A stretch of DNA of 64,000 nucleotides. Origin: Anisus vortex. Lineage: Eukaryota; Mollusca; Gastropoda; Planorbidae. Every line of letters starts with the position of its first letter. Position 1 is the stretch's first letter. The translations under genes and the position numbers were made by a program. This document shows positions 26,501 through 33,590 of the stretch, in pieces. The stretch is taken from the NCBI GenBank assembly GCA_949126835.1, contig OX421492.1, positions 45,095,498-45,159,497 of the forward strand. The letters are read 5' to 3'. The notes below the pieces were generated by a model. The model did no database searches. It was not told where the DNA came from and was given only the letters and a program-made list of their open reading frames with translations.

Positions 26501-27505
26501 ATTAAACAATACAGATATGCTGGTCCCCCAACATTAAACAATACAGATATGGTGGTCCCCCAACATTAAACAATACAGATATGCTGGTCCCCCAACATTA
26601 AACAATACAGATATGGTGGTCCCCCAACATTAAACAATACAGATATGCTGGTCCCCCAACATTAAACAATACAGATATGGTGGTCCCCCAACATTAAACA
26701 ATACAGATATGGTGGTCCCCCAACATTAAACAATACAGATATGGTGGTCCCCCAACATTAAACAATACAGATATGGTGGTCCCCCAACATTAAACAATAC
26801 AGATATGGTGGTCCCCCAACATTAAACAATACAGATATGGTGGTCCCCCAACATTAAACAATACAGATATGGTGGTCCCCCAACATTAAACAATACAGAT
26901 ATGGTGGTCCCCCAACATTAAACAATACAGATATGCTGGTCCCCCAACATTAAACAATACAGATATGCTGGTCCCCCAACATTAAACAATACAGATATGG
27001 TGGTCCCCCAACATTAAACAATACAGATATGGTGGTCCCCCAACATTAAACAATACAGATATGGTGGTCCCCCAACATTAAACAATACAGATATGGTGGT
27101 CCCCCAACATTAAACAATACAGATATGGTGGTCCCCCAACATTAAACAATACAGATATGGTGGTCCCCCAACATTAAACAATACAGATATGGTGGTCCCC
27201 CAACATTAAACAATACAGATATGGTGGTCCCCCAACATTAAACAATACAGATATGGTGGTCCCCCAACATTAAACAATACAGATATGGTGGTCCCCCAAC
27301 ATTAAACAATACAGATATGGTGGTCCCCCAACATTAAACAATACAGATATGCTGGTCCCCCAACATTAAACAATACAGATATGCTGGTCCCCCAACATTA
27401 AACAATACAGATATGCTGGTCCCCCAACATTAATGCTTACTTTTGCATGCAGTGGTAGATAATATTGCACAATGGAGTACTACTACTACTAGAGTAAGTT
27501 ATCAT
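11423..27505 (-). CDS. DNAAF9: DNAAF9 (C20orf194/Shulin-type dynein assembly factor), 5' half of gene, 13 exons placed
   Basis: Spliced minus-strand gene. The first eleven exons join in one frame to 262 codons (786 nt); two more exons follow after an unresolved gap. Blocks matching the human protein as I remember it are DGILCIAGIDSRYNEG, YCNPVNYHYLLPYVSHW (residues 104-120), FKIQSFISMVSEC, EKWPIIQAFALE (178-189), PFVLF and PLVCGRTYLF. DNAAF9, like Tetrahymena Shulin, acts in the cytoplasm, binding and packaging outer-arm dynein before delivery to cilia. The family protein is near 1,170 residues, so only the N-terminal quarter to third is here and the rest should lie left of the window. Introns carry five tandem arrays, a MITE and two retroelement fragments. 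The start codon (27505-27503) is a candidate only. Identity is sure; full structure is not. Confidence 0.93.
11508..11641. other. DNAAF9: DNAAF9 intron with TATA microsatellite
   Basis: Short intron between the last two recognised exons, with an alternating TA/CA stretch at 11603-11625. Confidence 0.7.
11642..11768 (-). CDS. DNAAF9: DNAAF9 exon with PFVLF block
   Basis: 127 nt from an ATCCACAG acceptor to a GTATAT donor. It encodes AGKVPFVLFNQDSYKKQ through DNHHM, matching the human RQPFVLFGN to KHM stretch. It needs a phase-2 upstream neighbour, so a short exon before it is missing from my model. Confidence 0.85.
11925..13727. repeat. 27-bp minisatellite, about 66 copies, in a DNAAF9 intron
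   Basis: 27-bp period containing GAAATAGAAGTACATTAG, with a TTTATAA/TTTTTAA dimorphism. A long block with the rare TAATGGAAATAG variant occurs twice (near 13190 and 13541), showing block duplication of about 351 bp (13 units). Open minus-strand frames are repeat artefacts. Confidence 0.97.
13728..14239. other. DNAAF9: DNAAF9 intron sequence, no exon recognised
   Basis: AT-rich single-copy intron sequence between the 27-bp array and the retroelement target duplication. A missing DNAAF9 microexon may hide here, but none could be supported. Confidence 0.5.
14240..14252. repeat. Target-site duplication, right copy in minus sense
   Basis: 13-bp AACATAAAGGCTT, identical to 15905-15917, flanking the I-type element. 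Confidence 0.9.
14366..14614 (-). pseudogene. C-terminal domain of I-type LINE
   Basis: 82-residue remnant with EEWLNQWAQG and IFHLRTGHIALNSHLNRI, the conserved region between RNase H and the 3' UTR in I/Jockey-type elements. The Cys-rich end is degraded. Confidence 0.75.
14718..15317 (-). pseudogene. RNase H domain of I-type LINE
   Basis: 199-residue frame with the RNase H catalytic pattern: D89 in KYTDGSA, E129 in NSQAEVDALIIAL and D159 in FTDSQSAL. The frame stops at a TGA where the family normally has Trp in the QWIPGH motif; IPGHIGIPGK continues in frame after it. It overlaps the preceding RT frame by 19 nt in another phase. Confidence 0.88.
15299..15885 (-). pseudogene. Reverse transcriptase C-terminal part, I-type LINE
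   Basis: Minus-strand frames read KLWEMNINKEKTVYTI, then YIRSALEYCLPLL and IQNQALRLISGGMRSTPT, the typical thumb/connection region of I/Jockey-type reverse transcriptases. The polymerase YADD region is missing through 5' truncation. A frameshift and stops separate the 15737-15885 part from the 130-residue frame at 15299-15691. Confidence 0.85.
15905..15917. repeat. Target-site duplication beside the exon 11 donor
   Basis: 13-bp AACATAAAGGCTT. On the minus strand it begins at intron position +3 of DNAAF9 exon 11, just after the GT of the donor. Confidence 0.9.
15920..15962 (-). CDS. DNAAF9: DNAAF9 exon 11
   Basis: 43 nt with a poly-T plus TTAG acceptor and a GTAAGC donor. It encodes ESKLPVLSQKKISE in phase with exon 10. 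A retroelement lies in the intron starting at its third base. Phase ends at 0, which does not fit the next recognised exon. Confidence 0.75.
16005..17740. repeat. 40-bp minisatellite, about 43 copies, abutting DNAAF9 exon 10
   Basis: 40-bp period containing CCATACAGATATAGTCACAC. Variants are TTTTCC/TTATCC and GATATAG/GAGATAG. Read on the minus strand, the unit resembles the last 25 nt of exon 10 plus its first intron bases (GACTATCTCTGTATGG against AACTATCACTGTAGGT), so the array seems to have grown from the exon-intron boundary. Confidence 0.95.
17747..17805 (-). CDS. DNAAF9: DNAAF9 exon 10
   Basis: 59 nt with a TTTTATAG acceptor and a GTAGGT donor. It encodes HLPLMSRQWTNMMQCLQLS (human EHQWTSFFANFD region). 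The donor was chosen to avoid an in-frame TAG and because it joins in phase to the next exon. The last 25 nt resemble the unit of the 40-bp array that follows. Confidence 0.8.
17917..17994 (-). CDS. DNAAF9: DNAAF9 exon 9
   Basis: 78 nt, phase 0 at both ends, between GGCTATAG and GTGAGT. It encodes VVDVSTQVHQIQ through SIELLLTE (human region DVSLNLW to SLESLLSDD). Confidence 0.88.
18207..18234 (-). CDS. DNAAF9: DNAAF9 exon 8, 28-nt microexon
   Basis: 28 nt between CTTACAG and GTAAGT, encoding GGFFTLKHE in phase (human GDGFFTMKYE). Confidence 0.9.
18402..18495. repeat. 47-bp tandem duplication in a DNAAF9 intron
   Basis: Two near-perfect tandem copies of a 47-bp segment starting CAATCAATATACATTTTG. 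Confidence 0.9.
18496..19103. other. DNAAF9: DNAAF9 intron, no gene
   Basis: AT-rich intron sequence with A- and T-runs; no exon is supported. Confidence 0.6.
19104..19182 (-). CDS. DNAAF9: DNAAF9 exon 7
   Basis: 79 nt with a CAAATAG acceptor and a GTAAGA donor. It encodes GHISEFSPMEIEKWPIIQAF and ALEEFGG, matching EKWPIVQAFALE of the human protein. Confidence 0.96.
19183..19907. other. DNAAF9: DNAAF9 intron, A-run and AT-rich sequence
   Basis: Intron sequence with a 23-A run near 19276. No exon or element ends were recognised before the MITE-derived array. Confidence 0.6.
19908..20110. repeat. 35-bp array made from the end of a MITE, about 6 copies
   Basis: Each 35-bp unit is CAAAGACTATAATAAGATGG plus 15 bases, which is exactly the left terminal segment of the element at 20076-20336. 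The last unit runs straight into the element body, so the MITE terminus has been tandemly amplified. Confidence 0.93.
20076..20336. mobile_element. MITE with AGACTATAATAAGATGG inverted termini, copy 1
   Basis: About 260 bp with terminal inverted repeats: left AGACTATAATAAGATGGAC, right GTCCATCTTATTATAGTCT. Internal sequence (CAGCGGAAAC, CTCTAAAAATAGAGC hairpin) matches the second copy in UBAP1 intron 4. No transposase is encoded. The superfamily is not established; the CA(G/A)AG start is hAT-like. Confidence 0.88.
20393..20495 (-). CDS. DNAAF9: DNAAF9 exon 6
   Basis: 103 nt with a TTTAAG acceptor and a GTGAGG donor. It encodes an acidic start (YDGEDDDKAEE) followed by FKIQSFISMVSECKIVG, matching EEFKITSFVDMV of the human protein. 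Confidence 0.95.
20678..20802 (-). CDS. DNAAF9: DNAAF9 exon 5
   Basis: 125 nt with a CAACATAG acceptor and a GTGTGT donor. It encodes DMILLICRDHVQV, then YCNPVNYHYLLPYVSHW, and ends SDDE. This is the most diagnostic exon for the family. Confidence 0.96.
20803..21010. other. DNAAF9: DNAAF9 intron sequence
   Basis: Short single-copy intron stretch between exon 5 and the 37-bp array. Confidence 0.6.
21011..22228. repeat. 37-bp array of a duplicated exon end plus splice donor, about 33 copies
   Basis: 37-bp period. On the minus strand each unit is GAAGAGTTGATAGATG, the last 16 nt of DNAAF9 exon 4, followed by GTAAGTTTG and 12 more intron bases. Nearly every unit keeps a perfect GTAAGT. Variants: CGTCTC, CTGTC and one ATATATC form. 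The highest-coordinate unit is the real exon boundary. Confidence 0.97.
22213..22241 (-). CDS. DNAAF9: DNAAF9 exon 4, a 29-nt microexon whose 3' end is amplified
   Basis: 29 nt between TTCTTTTAG and GTAAGT, encoding SGFPEELID in phase with both neighbours (human TGFSEEVLD). Its last 16 nt and its donor form part of the 37-bp unit repeated about 33 times in the intron that follows. Confidence 0.92.
22669..22759 (-). CDS. DNAAF9: DNAAF9 exon 3
   Basis: 91 nt flanked by a TTTTAG acceptor and a GTAAGG donor. It encodes IDSRYNEGMYELLNYLLFG, one of the strongest matches to the family (IDSRYNEG, NYLLFG). Confidence 0.95.
23343..24020 (+). pseudogene. APE endonuclease domain of RTE/CR1-type LINE
   Basis: Frames read GTWNVRTIYETVKTAQVAAK, then LTILGISEARWTGSGQ, a HTQGVTLMLSK block, RALIGWEAHGPRI and VIQCYAPTNESKKEDKD. 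These are the N, E and YAPT motifs of AP-type endonucleases. A stop at 23623 and frameshifts break it. The segment after YAPTN has lost much of the second half of the domain, and the residual text (SDHHLLVDQLKLKLK) is in another frame. Confidence 0.88.
24049..24362. repeat. 24-bp coding-phase minisatellite inside the retroelement, about 13 copies
   Basis: 24-bp unit GCAGTCCAGTCAACATGTCA plus four bases, translating as EAVQSTCH repeats. It expanded from the element's linker, where only one such motif (KEAVQSTCHE) would be expected before the HKEWLTNETLK block. Because 24 is a multiple of 3, the frame is preserved. Confidence 0.95.
24363..24660 (+). pseudogene. Retroelement linker between endonuclease and RT
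   Basis: HKEWLTNETLKTIEERKKKK followed, in other frames, by remnants of the lysine-rich linker typical of this LINE family (KDKRNFVDMLVEVAAYQGN). It ends near a C-run at 24685. Confidence 0.75.
24843..24928 (-). CDS. DNAAF9: DNAAF9 exon 2
   Basis: 86 nt flanked by a CATGTACAG acceptor and a GTAAGG donor. It encodes SRLRHVQHIL followed by DGILCIAG, matching the RLRHIQ and DGILCI blocks of the vertebrate protein. Confidence 0.92.
24929..25104. other. DNAAF9: DNAAF9 intron 1, proximal part
   Basis: Single-copy sequence upstream of exon 2 (minus sense), before the 35-bp array. Confidence 0.5.
25105..25372. repeat. 35-bp minisatellite, about 8 copies
   Basis: 35-bp period with core CAACTGCCCAGAAGGCAGCA. 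The core is an imperfect palindrome (CTGCCCAGAAGGCAG). One copy per window line; the last copy is truncated. Confidence 0.94.
25447..27432. repeat. 32-bp minisatellite, about 62 copies, in putative DNAAF9 intron 1
   Basis: 32-bp period with GGTGGTCCCCCAACATTAAA and a G/C dimorphism (ATGGTGG against ATGCTGG). Copies are otherwise almost identical. Its right edge lies within about 8 bp of the GTAAGC donor of the candidate first DNAAF9 exon. Confidence 0.97.
27441..27505 (-). CDS. DNAAF9: DNAAF9 candidate first coding exon
   Basis: Reading leftward on the minus strand, an ATG opens 21 codons including five serines. The exon ends AAAA before a GTAAGC donor and joins in phase to the next exon, giving MQNASRLRHVQ. 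An in-frame TGA lies upstream, so this is the first Met of the frame. The 32-bp array begins a few bases past the donor. Support is the frame and donor only; no protein homology was recognised in these residues. Confidence 0.45.
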
Positions 27506-29000
27506 TTCATAAACACCACTTCATATCGAACACTGTTAGATAAAGCATTTGCTGTGTTTCTATTTTCATGTCTACTATGAAAACGAGCTTCATTGTGATG
27601 AAAGCGATTCTCTGTCAATATACATTTTGCCATTGGGTTCTGCAAAACAGAATATTTTTTTATTAAAAGGGACATCTTGAGTTATAAGGATGGCCATGTT
27701 GTCAACTCCTCTGAATAAACAGAAGAGGTTTCCAATTTGTTTAAGCATTCAGACATGTTTGAGTTCAGTTCAGTAGTTGAAAACATATAAATGCCAATGC
27801 TGCTTTACTTGACATTACTTATTAATAGTAATGTTTGCTTTCAAGGGGTGTTAGAGACGAAGTATGTTGAAAGTAGGATTTTTCTTCATAGCAAACACTT
27901 ATTATATCATTTGCAAAATTAAATGTGTTAACAAACAAGAGTGCTAAAAGGGGAGTGGCTGAGGTTTGGGTGCAGGGTGAAATATAATAGAGTATATGTG
28001 ATTGCTGATGGCCTGCACAGTGCACAAAAAAATGTGCTTCTTTGAAACAAGGCACTTATGCGTAAAGCTGACCAGTGATATCACATCTTCACACTGACTG
28101 TACTTTATTTCATTTTGTATTTTTAAAATCTTCTCACTATATGTATGTTGAGCTTTGTATTTTTGTTTTAAGTTATTTGGTACCCTTGTTTCCTTGTGGT
28201 ATTTTTCATATTATAAAATAGGCCTTTAGATCTGGACCTATTCCAAATTGAGACCTATAGGCTGAAATTTCTATTATAAAGGTTATTGCATAAGGATTTT
28301 CTAATAGTTTGCTGCTTTTCAGTGTTCAGTGTTTAATGTTTGTTTGAAAATAGAAGGTGCATGTAGATATAGAAACACTAACTGCCCATGGTCTTCGCCA
28401 TTACTTTTGGTGCAGAGATTGTCTTGACTCATGCATAAGTATATTTTTGTTAGAAACTTCCAAACACTTAAGTCGAAACCTAGCCAGATCATGTGACAGT
28501 ACAATAGTATTGACAGCTCCAGTGTTTTTCATATAAACAACATTTTTTTTTTCTTTTTTTTTGACTTTTGCTTAGTGTTTGCTTTGAAGCAAAATAAGAA
28601 AGAAAAGTGTTAGGTAGGTGGTAGCAAATATATATATAGCTATACTCAAAGTATGCACTCTACACTCTAACCCTGCGTAGTAATACAACAATGTATGTAA
28701 ATTCAAGTAGCCATGTTGTCGTAAATTTTTTTGGTACTTTCGATTTTAATCCCACCTTGAATGGTTGAGAAATTAGGTCATGAAAGCCAAAATAGTTAAC
28801 TTACTTTGGTAATTTAAAATTGTGAAGTTTCAAATAATATATACTATATGATTATCTTTCACATTTTCAAATAATAACTATTCTTTAAAACTTATAAACA
28901 AAAAAGGTTTGATTAACAATATAGACCTTCATGTAGTTTTTTTATAAAGTTAATGTTAGTTATAAAGTTGCTATAGGACATAGGGCCTACTATATATACT
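27506..29000. other. Intergenic/5' region, no gene recognised
   Basis: AT-rich single-copy sequence between the divergent genes. No conserved ORF was found. A DNAAF9 5' UTR exon or promoter may lie here, but no specific core promoter can be supported. Confidence 0.5.
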
Positions 29001-29436
29001 ACAAGCTACATTGCCCGGCGTTGCCCGGGTGAAAAAAAAAAGGACTGTCTGGGGTGCAGATTACAAATTTATAAACTACACTTACTGAATACTTTTAAGA
29101 AAGTAAACAAATATTGTAATAGGGTAAAAAAAATAGTCAAATATTTTTATTTAACAAAATCTATATTGCCTATAGATTTACAATGTCTTTTGTTTTTAAA
29201 AGTTTGAAAAATTAATTGTCGAAAAAAAAGTATAGTCTAACTTGAGAATCGAACCCTGGTCGCCCGTATAGCAGTCCACTACATTTACCACTGAGCTATC
29301 GAAGACACATGTCCGATGTGAAAAATTATTAGACGGTATATTGGGCTAGGCCTAGATAGGTCAGTGACACACATGTTTTCAAATTGACCAATGGGGATCC
29401 TCGCGGGGCTTAACACTGTCTTTTTATATATATAGA
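29001..29436 (-). mobile_element. Helitron-like non-autonomous element, left copy
   Basis: On the minus strand it starts TCTATATATATAAAAAG and ends with a GC hairpin (CCCGG-loop-CCGGG) followed by CAATGTAGCTTGT. A TC 5' start and a 3' hairpin a few bases from a CTTGT end resemble Helitron termini (usual end CTRRT). It carries an internal tRNA-like sequence. The Helitron call is inference; a composite tRNA-SINE is the alternative. Confidence 0.6.
29242..29306 (-). other. tRNA-like sequence inside the left element
   Basis: Minus strand has a pol III A box (TAGCTCAGTGGTA) and, about 40 nt on, a B box (GGTTCGATTC). The arms are imperfect, so this is a tRNA-derived segment rather than a tRNA gene. 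Confidence 0.75.
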
Positions 29437-29749
29437 TATAGCCTACTAATAAACTATATATATATGTACTAAAGTATAATTGAATATAAATCAATGAATT
29501 TTATATGAATCACACGAAAAAGGTTAAATATAATATTAATAATTTTCATTATAGTTATATATGGGCAATTGGTTCCTCTGCTAGCCTTGCTTTGGGCTAT
29601 GTAAATTTAAGTATGTGCGGCTATGTAGGCTACTATAATACAGATATGTGACCATATTTATAGTAGGCCTATATTGGCCCTATATTATATGCCCTATCCT
29701 GTGCCTATACTATAATACATATAGGCCTATCATAGATTATACTATACTA

Positions 29750-30262
29750 TCTATATATATAAAAAGATCATTTTTGTGTCCCTGCACGGATCCCCATTGG
29801 TCAATTAGAAAACACGTGAGTTTGTATCACTGACCTATTTAGGCCTAGACCTATATAATTTTTCACATCGGCATGTATCTTCGCTAGCTCAGTGGTTAAC
29901 GTAGCGGACTGCTATGCTGGCGACCCGGGTTCGATTCTCCAGTTAGATTATCCCTTAAATTTTTTTCTACATTTTTTTTTTCAAACTTTTAAAAATAAAA
30001 GACATTGTAAATCTAGGGGGAATTTAGATTTTTATTAAATAAAAATAGGCCTACTTTCCTATTTTTTTACCCGATTACAATATTTGTTTTAAATTAGGCC
30101 TAGGCCTACTTTCCTAAAAGTCTTAAATTCAGTAAAAGAAAAAAAAAATTAAATATTAGATTTATAGCTTTCTTTTAATTGTAGTTTATTAAATTTTTAT
30201 CTGAACCTTATACAGTTCTGCTTTTTTTTTTCAACCGGGCAGCGCCGGGCAATGTAGCTTGT
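29750..30262 (+). mobile_element. Helitron-like non-autonomous element, right inverted copy
   Basis: Plus-strand copy of the same family, opposite in orientation to 29001-29436. Same TCTATATATATAAAAAG start, shared interior (CCCCATTGGTCAATT, CACTGACCTA, TTTTTCACATCGG), tRNA-like core, and end CCGGGC-AGCG-CCGGGCAATG then TAGCTTGT. It is about 75 bp longer, by AT-rich expansion. Confidence 0.6.
29879..29946 (+). other. tRNA-like sequence inside the right element
   Basis: A box CTAGCTCAGTGGTTAACG and B box GGGTTCGATTCTCC with tRNA-like spacing. It matches the left copy closely. It could still be a pol III promoter, but not a recognisable functional tRNA. Confidence 0.75.
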
Positions 30263-33200
30263 ATATTATATTATATGCCTGTCTATGTCACACGTATTGT
30301 CATGTAGGCCTAATGTCGTTATGGTAATAACTTAATAACTAATAACAATGGTACCTATGGTAATAGTAATATTATAGTTATAGGCTAGGGTTTAATAACT
30401 AATAAATAATAATAACAATGACTATAATGGCTGGACTAGGCCTATACTACTATACACTATACTATGGATATCATGAATCATGACAATGATCTCGAGTCAC
30501 AATGTCGACAATAGATTGAATAGTAATACTTAGTAGACTTAGTAAGCCTAATATTATAGTATAGTGATTATAGTTTATATTATAACTTATATACTTATAT
30601 AGCCTAGTCGGCCCTAGTCTAGGCCTACGTGTTTGTTTAAATTCAAAGCAAGCCTAATAATGAATAATGCTATAATGAAATTTAAAAGTAGAGTTTCTTG
30701 AAGTAAAATATTTGTCACAAATATTTGTTATTTCTTAAAAATTATGTCATCCTCATAGACTCATAGGCTACTATAATATTTAACGGTCATTTTCTATCGA
30801 TAATAGGTAAAATGTTCAAAGTAAGGCGTCATTGGAAACCAACAGTATATACGTTGAAATATATTAAAGGTTTGTGTCCTAAAACTGCTAAGTATATTAA
30901 ATATTGTACCTTACAAACTGAGAAAATTGTGCTAATTTGATATGTCTCCTTGCCGAGGACGGAATCTTTTTTTTGCGTGTAGACATTTCATTTAATGAAA
31001 TAAAATTGTGACTGAAAAATGTCTAAGTAATCTTATTTTTTTATTGTGCAAGAAAGCGTAAAATTGTTAGCCGTTCAAGGCAGGCTACTCTGTGTTCTAA
31101 ATATTAGGAAATGACATCACTGGTATAATGATAAGTTTCTGATTCATCTACATTATAAGAGTAAAGAGAGATAGCGCATCAAAACATTTATTACATTATA
31201 ATTATAATGTACCTACAAAACATAACAATTTAAAGCGTATTTTATCTTGTATGTGTAGGCTAAAAAAGGTACGTTCTTTTTTTGTCACATACTTTTCTTA
31301 TAATGTGACAGCTAGCTTGGCTTATAATTCCCTAGTTATTATTTTTATTAATAATGAATAGGCCTATATTATTCTATATCTAGGTACTAGGTAATAGTAG
31401 TAGTAGTACTAGTAGTAGTAATAGGCCTACCAATCCAATAGACAATATTTCAATATAATAGAATAGATATAGACATCTAGACTAGATCTAGAATCTAGTA
31501 ATTATTAGTAGGCCTAATAAACTAATAATAATAGGCCTAACGTTTAAAATTTAAATAGTTTTTAAAATAGATCTAGACTAGATCTAGATCTAGTTTATTA
31601 ATTTATTTTCTAAATTTAGGCACTTTGATTTTGCAGTTTTGCCTTTACCCTTTAGTATAGCCTTTACACTCTTTACTTTTTCTTGTAAATCTCACATTAA
31701 AGATGAAAATTAAAGGTTCTAGATTTTAGACTAGATCTAGAGTCTAGACTCTATCAATTTATGAAAAATTATAAATATAATATATTTATATAGGATAGGC
31801 CTATAGTCCTATAGCCTATTATCTATAGCCTATAGTGACACTATAGTAGGCTAGACCTATAGGAGTATAGGCTATAACTATAGACTATAGGCTAATAGCT
31901 TACTAGGCCTATACTATATATAATATAATTAGGCCTAACATAATAGGGCTTTTTTATATAGTTATTTATAGTTAACTTATATATAAATACTTATAGGGCA
32001 CAAAACTACAAGTAGTAGCCTAATGTAAAGTAGTCAATACTCAATGTCAATACTGACAATGACAATACTAATTATAATAGGCCTACTGATACTGTCAATA
32101 TCAATTAGGGTACATTTGTCAATAGTCAATAGCCTTCAATAGGCCTAGTCAATTAAGCCAATAGTAGTATTTTGTAATGATTAACAATGTAATGTAAATT
32201 GTAGTGTAGGCCTAAGACTTTTTAAGCTAAGTGTAAGTATGCAGTAGCCTATGACTATGCAGCTTTGTATAATAGATAGGCTATTTAATTATGGTGACAT
32301 TTGAATTATTTTTTTTACAACAAAGTTTCAAGATCAGACTTGAAACTTTTCTAGACTGTTAAATGATTTATAATTATTACAATTACATGTCTAGTCACTT
32401 TAGGTATTTAACAATGTTATGAAACTGTTTGGATTATTTTATCATTGGTAAATCCCTCAATCTATTTTTAAAATGACATGTCTTTTATTGTTCATTATAA
32501 TCTGTGCCTTTTAAAATTAGCCAGCCACAATAATTTCCCTGTCATTTTCACACAAAAAATATTGTTAATTTTGTTTAAACTCCTCATTTATTTCACTCTA
32601 TAAAAACAGCATGATTCCTTTATGAAGAAATATTAAAATGTGTTGTTTATATCATTTACCTGAGTTGCATACCTTTTAATATCAAGTAGATCAAAGTAAT
32701 TTACATCAACTTTTTTTTTTACAAATAATTGCTTCCGTTTATTGTTACATTTTTATCATATAAAAATTGACATTCACTTCTGCAAAACTTTTCGCAGTTC
32801 TCTGTGTCAGGTTTTATGTTTATTGTATTGTTGTTGCAGAGCTCATATTTTTATAGTTATGACATCACTTGTGGATTGTATAAATCAGGGGTGGGCAAGC
32901 TTGAGATCATTCCATGTTTTTCAAGCAAATAAGAGCAAAACCTAACACAAACTAATACACACATATATAGAGAGAGTGGAACCTCTGTATACAGCTGCTT
33001 TGGAATATGTCCAAATTGGTATAAGTCCCTTTTTGGATGCAAAAATAATTATTTGGTATATGACTAGCTTTTCAAAATCTATATTGGTCTTACTTAATGG
33101 TTTGGGACACTGAGTGTCACCCTTGTTTATATCACTCTGGCAAAACAATGATTGACCAGATTCATACTCATCAGTATGAGAAAAGTCAAACTACAAAGAA

Positions 33201-33582
33201 AATAGTTAAAGAGATTGTTGAAAAGTCTTTTGGTATGAAGGAGACATGCTTATCTGGACTAGGTTGCTGCATACCAAATATAACTGCCTGAAAAAGAATA
33301 GCATTCACAGAAGGGGGCTCTCTCCTTTTAACACCTTCTACTCTTCCTTTCTTAGCCCCATCCTAGTAGATGCTGGCTTTCTCTTAGCAAAATACAATGA
33401 TATTAAATTGTATTTTCTTTGTAATTGCTTTTGTATTTATGTATTTAAGTATTTGACAGTGTTAAACTTGATCAACACCATCATCATATAATATGCTAAA
33501 AGCAACAGAAAAGGACTAATGATTTTTCTTAGCTTTTTTTTAAAAAAATCTGTTTGGTATACATCCTGTCAATATAAAGTCA
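30263..33582. other. Intergenic region rich in TAGGCCTA and TAGATCTA palindromes
   Basis: Strongly AT-rich with many copies of the 8-bp palindrome TAGGCCTA and of AGATCTAG, densest at 31360-32220 where the sequence is almost entirely short palindromic words. No gene was found. A CAGGGGTGGGCA motif at 32888 resembles a hAT terminus but has no partner I could pair with it. Confidence 0.6.
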
Positions 33583-33590
33583 ATAGGCGT
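33583..33590. repeat. 8-bp target-site duplication of the hAT element
   Basis: ATAGGCGT, identical to 35993-36000. Confidence 0.92.

Noticed and set aside
29242..29946. Two functional tRNA genes
   Set aside because: Both have A and B boxes but imperfect arms, share long flanking homology and lie inside mobile elements.
32857..33291. Short ORFs between the two genes as UBAP1 or DNAAF9 5' exons
   Set aside because: No match to either protein and no phase-consistent splice sites.
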